Positions 1 to 5,587 of a DNA stretch of 5,587 bases are shown here, piece by piece. The notes under the pieces were generated by a model. That model saw only the letters and a list, made by a program, of their open reading frames with translations. It was not told the DNA's origin and ran no database searches. The DNA comes from Collinsella sp. (GTDB lineage: Bacteria > Actinomycetota > Coriobacteriia > Coriobacteriales > Coriobacteriaceae): the NCBI GenBank assembly GCA_031295725.1, contig JAUMNV010000045.1, forward strand, positions 1-5,587, written 5' to 3'. A program made the translations under genes and the position numbers. Positions within the stretch are counted from its first letter, which is position 1. Each line of letters starts with the position of its first letter.

Positions 1-294
1 GTACTGTTGGGAATCGATCATCTGCTGCCAACAGCCCAGGGCAAACCGCATCACATGATGCAGCTCATCCGGTTCATAGGTCACCAGGTCGGCGTCGTGA
101 TTGGCAGACTCGATCAATACGGTCTGACGTGTGGCCCGCAATGTCTTGAACTTATTCTCGAGCCAGATGCAGTCACCATCGCGCTGGATGATGTTGGCAA
201 GCCCCTCCGTGTCGCAAAAGGGACACGCGGTGCCAGGGCGACGATTATCGTCGGGCTTACCGCTCGCCTGCTGGACATCGAATACAAGTGCCAC
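1..294 (-). CDS. DUF4931 (GalT/HIT-like) protein, N-terminal 98 residues, runs off left edge
   Basis: This is the first 98 codons of a gene whose 3' end lies outside the window. The start is GTG at 294-292. No in-frame ATG occurs until residue 82, and the in-frame cutC stop lies only 3 bases upstream of the GTG. A GGAGGTG Shine-Dalgarno sequence (307-301) sits about 8 bases before it. Visible motifs are CPFC at residues 24-27, a W-L-E-N-K-F segment at 44-49, TVLIES at 58-63 followed by an H at 66, and a GCWQQMI segment at 87-93. From memory these match the N-terminus of DUF4931 proteins, which resemble galactose-1-phosphate uridylyltransferases; there the CxxC pair is a likely zinc ligand. 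A catalytic histidine motif would be expected in the missing part. The substrate is unknown. It is almost certainly co-transcribed with, and translationally coupled to, cutC. Confidence 0.8.
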   Translation of the reverse strand, partial: MALVFDVQQASGKPDDNRRPGTACPFCDTEGLANIIQRDGDCIWLENKFKTLRATRQTVLIESANHDADLVTYEPDELHHVMRFALGCWQQMIDSQQY

Positions 295-297
295 GGG

Positions 298-975
298 CTA
301 CACCTCCAGCGGCACAATCTTGGTGCCATGGAGCTCGGAGACGCCCAGTGCCGCCGCCACGGTATCGCGGTTGACCGTGGAAATGCCGCCGCCGGGAAGG
401 ATGGTCAAGCGGTCGCCCGAATACTCGATCAAGCGGGCCAGGTTTTCGAAGTTGTCCTCGATCGGCGTACCGGCAGCACCACCGTGCGTCAGAATGCGCG
501 TGACGCCGCAGTCGGCGAGCGTATCAATCGCATCGAGCTGAGCCTCGGGCGAGAGCTGGTCAAATGCCATGTGGAAGGTGATGTCAAGGGACTCGCGCTT
601 GCACTCCTCGGTCGCGCAGCCCGTAGCCATAACGAGGGCGCCGAGGGTGAACTCGTCGAGCGCCCAGCCGCCGGCACAGGGCTTACAGCAGCCAAAGACC
701 AGGCCGTCAACGCCGGCACTCACAGCAAGGCCCAGGTCCATCTCCATCATGCGCAGCTCGTCCTGGTTGTAATGAAAGTCGCCACCGCGCGGACGAATCA
801 TGCACATCACTCGCGCGGCATGCTCGTGAGCGTAGCTGACTGTAGCGCTAATAACGCCGGCGGAAGGCGTGGTGCCACCGACGGCGAGGTTGTCACACAG
901 CTCAATGCGCCCCGCACCGGTCTCGATGGCCGCCGGCACTCGCTCAAAGTTCTCGGCACAAAACTCGTACAGCAT
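298..975 (-). CDS. cutC: CutC family copper homeostasis protein
   Basis: A 225-residue cytoplasmic TIM-barrel protein of the CutC family. Family motifs are visible in order: RIELC at 23-27, an AVGGTTPSAG loop at 31-40, MIRPRGGDF at 59-67, FHMAFD at 134-139, RILTHGG at 160-166, LPGGGI at 193-198 and LHGTK at 215-219. The start is ATG 975-973 because the protein begins directly with the family's first strand and a GGGGG run lies about 8 bases upstream. The in-frame ATG at 1032 would add 19 residues encoded by the intergenic repeat. CutC is linked to copper tolerance by name, but its biochemical role is unsettled; in E. coli part of the phenotype is attributed to an sRNA made from the cutC 3' region. 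Oddity: nine cysteines, including a CCxxC cluster at 96-100 where relatives usually have a plain loop. It leads a two-gene unit with the DUF4931 gene. No convincing promoter was seen. Confidence 0.93.
   Translation of the reverse strand: MLYEFCAENFERVPAAIETGAGRIELCDNLAVGGTTPSAGVISATVSYAHEHAARVMCMIRPRGGDFHYNQDELRMMEMDLGLAVSAGVDGLVFGCCKPCAGGWALDEFTLGALVMATGCATEECKRESLDITFHMAFDQLSPEAQLDAIDTLADCGVTRILTHGGAAGTPIEDNFENLARLIEYSGDRLTILPGGGISTVNRDTVAAALGVSELHGTKIVPLEV
301..307 (-). promoter_or_regulatory. Shine-Dalgarno sequence deciding the GTG start of the DUF4931 gene
   Basis: On the minus strand GGAGGTG forms the last codons of cutC, followed by TAG, CCC and then GTG. The GGAGG core lies 8 bases before the GTG, an ideal distance. 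This is the main evidence that the downstream gene starts at GTG 294 rather than at a later ATG. Confidence 0.8.
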
Positions 976-1007
976 AGATAGGCCCCCAAAGACAGCAGAT
1001 GTTTTCC

Positions 1008-1101
1008 GACGGGCATTGTCACACATCCCCATGAAGTTGCGGTGGAATAGGGACTGTTTTGGCGTCTAGAGCCGCCATTTAGTCCCTATTTCACCGCAAC
1101 T
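1008..1101. repeat. 94-base palindromic intergenic repeat, copy 1
   Basis: This block matches 2903-2996 at 87 of 94 positions without gaps and in the same orientation. By eye the similarity stops abruptly at both ends. It has a 27-base non-palindromic leader beginning GACGGGCATTGTC, then two 21-base inverted arms (1035-1055 and 1081-1101) that pair at 20 of 21 positions, around a 25-base centre containing TCTAGA and, in this copy only, a GGCG/CGCC mini-stem. Four substitutions fall in the leader and three in the centre; both arms are identical between copies. It lies between the divergent cutC and zinc-ribbon genes, so any transcript crossing it would fold into a long hairpin. A REP-like or MITE-like interspersed element is the likeliest class, but no transposase is present here. 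Confidence 0.9.
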
Positions 1102-1156
1102 CAGAATGATCTCTTGGGGACGGCACTGCTGGCCGAAAAATGTTGCCGATGGTGAA

Positions 1157-1168
1157 TGTTGCGCAACA
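1157..1168. promoter_or_regulatory. Perfect 12-base palindrome, possible operator
   Basis: TGTTGCGCAACA is exactly self-complementary. It lies about 62 bases upstream of the ATG at 1231, in the non-coding space between divergent genes. Its AATGTTGC half also occurs 16 bases earlier. Symmetry and place fit a dimeric repressor site, but no regulator is identified and no clear -10/-35 pair was found beside it. Chance is possible. Confidence 0.3.
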
Positions 1169-1214
1169 AGACTTCGGAATCCCGATTAACCATGGCAGTA
1201 TCGCATTCGTATCC

Positions 1215-1224
1215 AGAGGAAAGG
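1215..1224 (+). promoter_or_regulatory. Ribosome binding site setting the start at 1231
   Basis: AGAGGAAAGG ends 6 bases before ATG 1231. The longer in-frame start at ATG 1156 has no comparable site and would put 25 polar residues in front of the signal peptide. This purine-rich site therefore supports 1231. Confidence 0.7.
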
Positions 1225-1230
1225 ATTGCC

Positions 1231-2811
1231 ATGTTTAAGAGCATCCAAAAGGGCGGAAGGATCGCAGCAGTCGCCATCGGCCTGATCGCGGCCCTGTCTC
1301 CGCTCGCAGCCCCTCCCACAGCATTAGCCGGCGGCAGCGTACCGACCCCCGAGCTCGAGAAGTCATACAGTTTTAAGACCAGCAGCGAAAACTCGTATGT
1401 CATCAACTATGATTTAGATTCAGGGTATCAGTACCTGTTTGACGGCGATGACGAAAACAACCTGAAAATATCCCTCATCAATTTGGACGACGGCAGCACA
1501 ACCCCCGTTGACATCCCAAAGAAAAGCCTCAATTCGACGAGAGTATCGTGGAATGGCCAGCTGTCTTGGATAGAAGGCTCCGACCTGGTCATCTTTTCTC
1601 CTGTAAAGCAAAGTCGTTCAGTCCATTCGCTTGAACCAGGACAATACACTCAGGACTTTGCTCTGATTAGCGAAAACGGAGAAACAGCATGTGTTATACA
1701 GCACGATTCCGATGATAACTATTCGTACGCACTTTATGATCTTAAGACTGATAACAAGATGCAGGGCTACCCCAAAGAAAGCGATTGGTCGCGGATAATG
1801 CTTTCGAAAGATGGAGACTGTTTTTACGTCGTGACGACCAACGCGGATAAATCCACCGTCACTCTGAAAGTGTTCGACACAAAAACCGGCTCGACCAAAT
1901 CAAACACTACTCATGTAAATAAAGTAACAGACAGCATCGAAATAAGCTCAACAACCCCACTCCCGGACTCAGAAGGCTTTATTCTTCAAGGTGAGTCTTT
2001 TTTGATTAAAGCCGACCGCGACGCCAACCTGAGCACCATATCCGATGATGAGGATCACGCTTTTTCTCTATATGATCACGGATCATGCGATTACTACCCC
2101 GTTTATATTAGCAATAGCTCAAGTGATCTTTCTGAAGAGGATGACGATGATAACTACCTGGACGAGCAAGATACGAGCCTCGGCGTCATCGATTTGCAAA
2201 ATGGGAACACTATCAGCTCGATTGCCTTCCCCTTTGGCGATGGCTTCATCTGCGATATTTCGCATGATGGCGGCGTCTTACTTGGGAATTACTCAAACGA
2301 TGACAAATCCTCCGCTTGCCTAGTTGACGCAAAAACTGGGGCCAAGAGCGAGTTTAATTCTCATTGGTGCGACCTTTCGTTCATGAAAGGCGATCGCGAG
2401 ATCTTGGCAACTTACGACGATGATGAAGACCCTGCCACGATCCATGTGAGTATCTATAAGTCGAACATTCCTCATTCGGTACCCGAGGATGTTCTCTACT
2501 TTGTCCAGACTCACCTGTCGTTTGTTATTGGCGGTGGCGTGGCGATCGTCCTCATCATCGGTGGCGCGATCGTTATCCTTTGCATCCGTAAGAAGCGCGC
2601 AAAGACCACGAACGGTGCGACACCCGCAGTGCCCAAGCCTCAGCGCAAGCAGCGTCGTCGTCAGAAGCGCGCCCAGCAGAACGCCGTAGCGCCCACAGCA
2701 CCGGCTATGCAAGCAGCTTCGGCCGAGCCTGCCCGCTTCTGCCGTCACTGCGGAACCCCGCTCGTACCCGAAGCCCAGTTCTGCCCCACGTGCGGACAAA
2801 AGGTAGACTAG
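1231..2811 (+). CDS. Exported beta-propeller-like, single-pass membrane protein with C-terminal zinc ribbon
   Basis: A 526-residue protein that I do not recognise as a named family. Residues 1-33 form a signal peptide: basic start, hydrophobic core, cleavage likely after ALA33. Residues 34 to about 425 are a polar, acidic ectodomain. Blade-like repeats of the form S-x-D/N-G ... D-x-K-T begin at about 146, 191 and 343 (the last two ending in DTKTG and DAKTG), with looser ones elsewhere, suggesting a TolB/WD40-like beta-propeller. Acidic runs lie at 301-314 and 396-400. Residues 429-452 are a transmembrane helix, followed by RKKRAK (453-458) and a very basic linker (about 469-483), so the C-terminus is cytoplasmic. 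The tail is a zinc ribbon with C504, C507, C518 and C521 (CxxC-x10-CxxC). It is a single gene diverging from cutC and converging on livF, flanked by repeats. A sensor or scaffold role is inference only. The ectodomain DNA is strikingly A+T-rich compared with both ends. Confidence 0.88.
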   Translation: MFKSIQKGGRIAAVAIGLIAALSPLAAPPTALAGGSVPTPELEKSYSFKTSSENSYVINYDLDSGYQYLFDGDDENNLKISLINLDDGSTTPVDIPKKSLNSTRVSWNGQLSWIEGSDLVIFSPVKQSRSVHSLEPGQYTQDFALISENGETACVIQHDSDDNYSYALYDLKTDNKMQGYPKESDWSRIMLSKDGDCFYVVTTNADKSTVTLKVFDTKTGSTKSNTTHVNKVTDSIEISSTTPLPDSEGFILQGESFLIKADRDANLSTISDDEDHAFSLYDHGSCDYYPVYISNSSSDLSEEDDDDNYLDEQDTSLGVIDLQNGNTISSIAFPFGDGFICDISHDGGVLLGNYSNDDKSSACLVDAKTGAKSEFNSHWCDLSFMKGDREILATYDDDEDPATIHVSIYKSNIPHSVPEDVLYFVQTHLSFVIGGGVAIVLIIGGAIVILCIRKKRAKTTNGATPAVPKPQRKQRRRQKRAQQNAVAPTAPAMQAASAEPARFCRHCGTPLVPEAQFCPTCGQKVD

Positions 2812-2838
2812 CGAACAAAACTCAGTAGACCCCAACCG

Positions 2839-2878
2839 CCAAGGCCCCGTTCCGGCACATTCCGGAACGGGGCCTTGG
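2839..2878 (+). terminator. Strong hairpin after the zinc-ribbon gene, terminator-like
   Basis: A perfect 17-base-pair stem (2839-2855 with 2862-2878) encloses a 6-base loop, 27 bases after the stop at 2811. The stem is G+C-rich and should be very stable. The following bases (CTTGGTGC) lack a T-run, so it is not a textbook intrinsic terminator. It may still end transcription or protect the mRNA 3' end. Confidence 0.65.
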
Positions 2879-2902
2879 CTTGGTGCAGGGTTGCTAATTT
2901 GG

Positions 2903-2996
2903 GACGGGCATTGTCGCACGCCCCAATGAAGTTGCGGTGGAATAGGGACTGTTTTGGCGTCTAGAACCCCTATTTAGTCCCTATTTCACCGCAACT
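2903..2996. repeat. 94-base palindromic intergenic repeat, copy 2
   Basis: Second copy of the element at 1008-1101, same orientation, 87 of 94 positions identical. The inverted arms are 2929-2950 and 2976-2997, one base longer than in copy 1 because an A/T pair extends the base of the stem. They contain one mismatch. The centre keeps TCTAGA but has lost the GGCG/CGCC pairing. It lies between convergent genes and directly abuts the T-tract of the livF terminator. Confidence 0.9.
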
Positions 2997-2997
2997 T

Positions 2998-3034
2998 AAA
3001 AAGGGGCGCTGACCGGGATAGTCAGCGCCCCTTT
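2998..3034 (-). terminator. Rho-independent terminator of the liv operon
   Basis: A perfect 14-base-pair stem (3034-3021 with 3013-3000) and a 7-base loop are followed, on the minus strand, by a run of five T (3002-2998, partly overlapping the stem base). It lies about 10 bases after the livF stop, where an operon end is expected. Confidence 0.88.
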
Positions 3035-3044
3035 GTTGAATGGA

Positions 3045-3758
3045 TTAACCACCAAGATAAGCTTTGCGGACGTTATCGTCGTGCAGCAGCTCTTGGCCCG
3101 TGCCAGTCATGGTGATCTTGCCGGTCTCGAGCACGTAGCCGCGCGTGGCGATCGAGAGCGCCATCTGCGCGTTCTGCTCGACCAGAAGCACCGTGGTGCC
3201 GGCCTTGTGCAGGTCCTCAACAATTTGGAAGATCTGCTCAATCAGAATCGGCGCCAGACCCATGGAGGGCTCATCGAGCATGAGCAGCTTGGGGTTGCTC
3301 ATAAGGGCGCGGCCCATAACGAGCATCTGCTGCTCGCCGCCCGAAAGGGTGCCGGCGACCTGGCGACGGCGCTCCTTCAGGCGCGGGAACTGCTCATAGA
3401 CGCGCTCCAGGCCCGGAGCCACCGTGGACTTGGGCTGCGTGTAGGCGCCCATCTCCAGGTTCTCCTCGACCGTCATCTGCAAAAAGGCGCGACGGCCCTC
3501 GGGGACCTGAGCCAGGCCCTTGCCCACCAGCTTGTCGGCAGGCGTATGGGTAATGTCCTCGCCCATAAATTTGATGGAGCCGGTCTTGGAACGCAGCAGG
3601 CCCGAAACGGTTTTAAGCGTCGTGGACTTACCGGCACCGTTGGCGCCAATCAAGGCCACGATCTCACCCTCGTTGACGTTAAAGGAGATGTCTTTGATGG
3701 CGTGGATGGCGCCGTACCAGACGTTGATGTTGTAGACGGAAAGCATCGGCTCTGCCAT
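3045..3758 (-). CDS. livF: Branched-chain amino-acid type ABC transporter ATP-binding protein LivF
   Basis: A 237-residue cytoplasmic ATPase, the same length as E. coli LivF, that would pair with LivG to power import through the LivH/LivM permease. Visible motifs: Walker A GANGAGKST at 38-46, the LivF-typical VPEGRR at 85-90, signature LSGGEQQ at 138-144, and Walker B LLMLDEP at 158-164. The switch position reads VEQN (193-196), with glutamine where most ABC ATPases have histidine; this is normal for LivF. The start is ATG 3758, directly after the livG stop (TAA then ATG), with GGGGGAG 6 bases upstream. A second ATG at residue 5 lacks a ribosome site. It is the last gene of livM-livG-livF before a terminator. 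The substrate could be leucine/isoleucine/valine or another amide; sequence alone does not settle this. Confidence 0.93.
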   Translation of the reverse strand: MAEPMLSVYNINVWYGAIHAIKDISFNVNEGEIVALIGANGAGKSTTLKTVSGLLRSKTGSIKFMGEDITHTPADKLVGKGLAQVPEGRRAFLQMTVEENLEMGAYTQPKSTVAPGLERVYEQFPRLKERRRQVAGTLSGGEQQMLVMGRALMSNPKLLMLDEPSMGLAPILIEQIFQIVEDLHKAGTTVLLVEQNAQMALSIATRGYVLETGKITMTGTGQELLHDDNVRKAYLGG

Positions 3759-4619
3759 TTAGTTCTCCCCCTTATCCTGCTTGCCCAGATACGCCTCGAT
3801 AACAGCGTCGTTGTTCTGGATCTCCTCGGCCGTGCCCTTGGCGATGACCTTACCAAAGTTGAGCACGCAGATGCCCTCGCAAATATTCATGACGAGCGAC
3901 ATATCATGCTCGATAAGCATGATGGCAATGCCAAAGGTGTCGCGAATCTTGACGATGTTCTCCATGAGCTCGGCGGTCTCGGACGGGTTCATGCCGGCGG
4001 CAGGCTCGTCGAGCAGCAGTAGCTTGGGGTTGGTGGCAAGCGCGCGAACGATCTCCAGACGACGCTGAGCGCCGTAAGGCAGCGATCCGGCCTGCTCGTT
4101 TGCCAGATGCTCCATATCAAAGATGGACAGCAGCTCCATGGCGCGCTCGTGCGCGGCCTTCTCGTGCTTCCAATACGTCGGCAGGCGCAGCACGCCCTCA
4201 AAGCCGGAGTAGCGCTCCTGGTTGTGCAGGCCGACCTTAACGTTATCCTCCACCGTCATGGTGTTGAACAGGCGAATGTTCTGGAAGGTACGGGCGATGC
4301 CCATACGGTTGACCTGATAGACCGACTTGCCCGAGGTATCCTCACCGTCGAGCAGGATAGTGCCGTGCGTGGGCTGGTACACCTTGGTGAGCAGGTTGAA
4401 GACCGTAGTCTTGCCGGCACCGTTGGGGCCGATGAGACCGGCGATCTCGGTCTTGCCGATAGTTAGGCTAAAGTCGTCGACCGCCTTAAGGCCGCCGAAC
4501 TCAATGCCCAGGTGAATGCACTCGAGTGCCGGGCGCTCGCCCAGATCGCGGTCGGGAACGATGGCGCCAGAAGGATACGGGACCATCTTGCCCTTGTTGA
4601 ACTCAAACTTACTGGGCAT
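3759..4619 (-). CDS. livG: Branched-chain amino-acid type ABC transporter ATP-binding protein LivG
   Basis: A 286-residue cytoplasmic ATPase, partner of LivF. Motifs: FGG at 41-43, Walker A GPNGAGKT at 64-71, Q-loop in RTFQN (Q113), degenerate signature LPYGAQRR at 180-187 (the LivG subfamily normally has a YGQQRR-like form), Walker B LLLLDEP at 200-206, the LivG-typical AAGMNPSE at 207-214, and the switch histidine H238 in IEHDMS. The start is ATG 4619, chosen because AAGGAGG (4635-4629) lies 9 bases upstream. An upstream TTG at 4646 lies inside livM and has no such support. The ATG is 11 bases inside the end of livM, so the two are translationally coupled. Compared with E. coli LivG there are about 25 extra residues before the nucleotide-binding domain; an internal ATG at residue 12 is a less likely start. 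Confidence 0.93.
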   Translation of the reverse strand: MPSKFEFNKGKMVPYPSGAIVPDRDLGERPALECIHLGIEFGGLKAVDDFSLTIGKTEIAGLIGPNGAGKTTVFNLLTKVYQPTHGTILLDGEDTSGKSVYQVNRMGIARTFQNIRLFNTMTVEDNVKVGLHNQERYSGFEGVLRLPTYWKHEKAAHERAMELLSIFDMEHLANEQAGSLPYGAQRRLEIVRALATNPKLLLLDEPAAGMNPSETAELMENIVKIRDTFGIAIMLIEHDMSLVMNICEGICVLNFGKVIAKGTAEEIQNNDAVIEAYLGKQDKGEN

Positions 4620-5587
4620 CGGCTGCCACCTCCTTCTTGGAAGCAAAGCGGTCCTTAACGCGACCGAAGAATGCCTTGAGCTGCGGGTTGTTGGTAAAGA
4701 TCATGACCAGAATCAACACGATGGCGTAGATGAGCATGCGGTAATCCGAGAACTGACGGAGCAGCTCGGGGAGCACCGTGAGCAGCGCCGCGGCGATAAC
4801 GGAGCCGCGCATATTGCCCAGGCCGCCCAGGACCACGAACACCAGAATGAGAATGGAGGTATTGAAGTCGAACTTGGTGGCGGAGAGCTGCGAGAAGTTA
4901 CCGCCGAAGAGAGCTCCGGCAGCACCGGCGAGGGCAGCGGAAACCACGAAGGCGATCATGCGGTACTCGGTGACGGAGATGCCTACGGACTCGGCAGCAA
5001 TCTTGTTATCGCGCACGGCCATGATGGCACGGCCGGTACGGCTGCGAACCAGGTTGAGCACGATCACGAGTGCGACCATGACCAGGATGGCACCGGCGAG
5101 GAAGGTCGAATAGGTCGACACGCCCGATGCGCCCTGGGCGCCCTTGATGATGGCGGTGCCGTCCTCGAGCAGGTGCAGGTCATCGATCGTAGAGTTGCCC
5201 GTGATGTTAAAGATCACGTGCAGGCCGCGGGAGTCGCCGCCCACGATAAGGCAAGTGACGATCTCTTTGATGATTTCGCCAAAGGCCAACGTCACGATAG
5301 CCAGGTAATCGCCGCTCAGGCGAAGGACCGGGATACCGATCAAGAAGCCCAGGATGGCGGCAGCGATGGCGCCGACCACGATGCTGATGACAAGACGTAT
5401 TGGATCGGAAGGAACGGCGCTCTCGAGGGCGACCGCGGTAACGATTCCCGTATAGGCGCCGACGCTCATAAAGCCCGCGTGGCCCAGCGACAAGTCGCCC
5501 GCGATGCCGACGACGAGGTTAAGGGAGATGGCCATGACGATATAGGCCGTGATGGGAACCAGCTGACCGGCGATCATGCGCGGAATC
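4609..5587 (-). CDS. livM: Branched-chain amino-acid type ABC transporter permease LivM, 5' end outside window
   Basis: A polytopic inner-membrane permease, the partner of LivH, forming the translocation path for the LivG/LivF ATPases. The frame is open to the window edge: the first ATG (5577) is preceded by in-frame I-P-R codons with no ribosome site visible in the 10 bases available. LivM proteins also usually have more N-terminal sequence, so the true start is probably further right. Counting from that ATG (322 residues): SLGHAGFMSVGAYT at 30-43 is the family signature, LRLSGDYLAIVTLAFGEI at 85-102 is another conserved block, and the cytoplasmic coupling region GRAIMAVRDNKIAAESVGI lies at 182-200, followed by AFVVSAALAGAAGALFGG at 209-226. 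Several hydrophobic helices fill the rest, ending in a basic, charged tail (about 301-322). The stop is TAA 4611-4609, overlapping livG. Confidence 0.92.
   Translation of the reverse strand, partial: IPRMIAGQLVPITAYIVMAISLNLVVGIAGDLSLGHAGFMSVGAYTGIVTAVALESAVPSDPIRLVISIVVGAIAAAILGFLIGIPVLRLSGDYLAIVTLAFGEIIKEIVTCLIVGGDSRGLHVIFNITGNSTIDDLHLLEDGTAIIKGAQGASGVSTYSTFLAGAILVMVALVIVLNLVRSRTGRAIMAVRDNKIAAESVGISVTEYRMIAFVVSAALAGAAGALFGGNFSQLSATKFDFNTSILILVFVVLGGLGNMRGSVIAAALLTVLPELLRQFSDYRMLIYAIVLILVMIFTNNPQLKAFFGRVKDRFASKKEVAADAQ
4629..4635 (-). promoter_or_regulatory. Shine-Dalgarno sequence deciding the livG start
   Basis: AAGGAGG on the minus strand lies inside the 3' end of livM, 9 bases before ATG 4619. 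It is a near-perfect anti-16S match and fixes the livG start within the overlapping end of livM. Confidence 0.8.

Noticed and set aside
7..981. Long plus-strand open frame of 324 codons opposite cutC and DUF4931
   Set aside because: Its translation shows no recognisable domain, it spans the antisense of two well-supported minus-strand genes, and such shadows are common in G+C-rich coding DNA.
976..1032. Upstream ATG extension of cutC
   Set aside because: The extra 19 residues are partly encoded by the intergenic repeat and do not resemble CutC N-termini; ATG 975 begins exactly at the family start.
1114..1130. TTGGGGACGGCACTGCT, partly resembling the repeat leader, as a possible third partial repeat copy
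   Set aside because: Only a short imperfect stretch matches, with no accompanying palindrome arm, so chance similarity is likely.
1156..1230. Upstream ATG extension of the zinc-ribbon gene
   Set aside because: It would add 25 polar residues before a clean signal peptide and overlap the palindrome. The ribosome site at 1215-1224 supports 1231.
2320..2919. Minus-strand open frame of 199 codons opposite the zinc-ribbon gene's 3' half
   Set aside because: It begins inside the terminator/repeat region, ends mid-gene, and its translation is low-complexity antisense with no motif. The opposite strand has clear membrane and zinc-ribbon features.
3165..3185. Gln in place of the usual switch histidine in LivF
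   Set aside because: VEQN is the normal form in LivF proteins, so it is not a defect.
3033..4022. Long plus-strand open frame opposite livF and livG
   Set aside because: It crosses the livF/livG junction and the liv terminator, has no family-like motifs, and is explained by codon bias of the genuine ATPase genes.
1..5587. CRISPR arrays, tRNA or rRNA genes, transposases, phage or toxin-antitoxin genes
   Set aside because: None seen: no spaced short repeats, no cloverleaf-like sequence, and no open frame with such motifs on either strand.

Overview
The window looks like part of a chromosome from a high-G+C gut actinobacterium of the Coriobacteriia, most probably Collinsella or a close relative. 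This rests on overall composition, the style of the proteins and the compact operons. The genus is an inference and no marker gene is present to prove it.

Layout, left to right. (1) Positions 1-975, minus strand: a two-gene unit with cutC (copper-homeostasis family protein, 298-975) first, followed after 3 bases by a DUF4931 (GalT/HIT-like) gene. The latter starts at GTG 294 behind a strong Shine-Dalgarno sequence inside the end of cutC and runs off the left edge. (2) Positions 976-1230: a divergent intergenic region holding copy 1 of a 94-base palindromic repeat and a perfect 12-base palindrome. (3) Positions 1231-2811, plus strand: a 526-residue protein with a signal peptide, a beta-propeller-like acidic ectodomain, one transmembrane helix, a very basic cytoplasmic linker and a C-terminal four-cysteine zinc ribbon. 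I do not recognise it as a named family. (4) Positions 2812-3044: a convergent intergenic region with a 17-bp hairpin, copy 2 of the 94-base repeat in the same orientation as copy 1, and a classic terminator for the opposite operon. (5) Positions 3045-5587, minus strand: livM (5' end outside the window), livG and livF. These are the second permease and the two ATPases of a branched-chain amino-acid type ABC importer, tightly packed with an 11-base overlap (livM/livG) and zero spacing (livG/livF). The livH permease and the binding protein would be expected to the right of the window.

The transporter and cutC regions are ordinary housekeeping DNA. The unusual part is the middle: a receptor-like membrane protein whose ectodomain-coding DNA is much more A+T-rich than its signal peptide, membrane and zinc-ribbon ends, bracketed by two direct copies of an interspersed palindromic repeat 1,895 bases apart. 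This could be a shuffling or removable cassette, but only comparison with other strains could show that.
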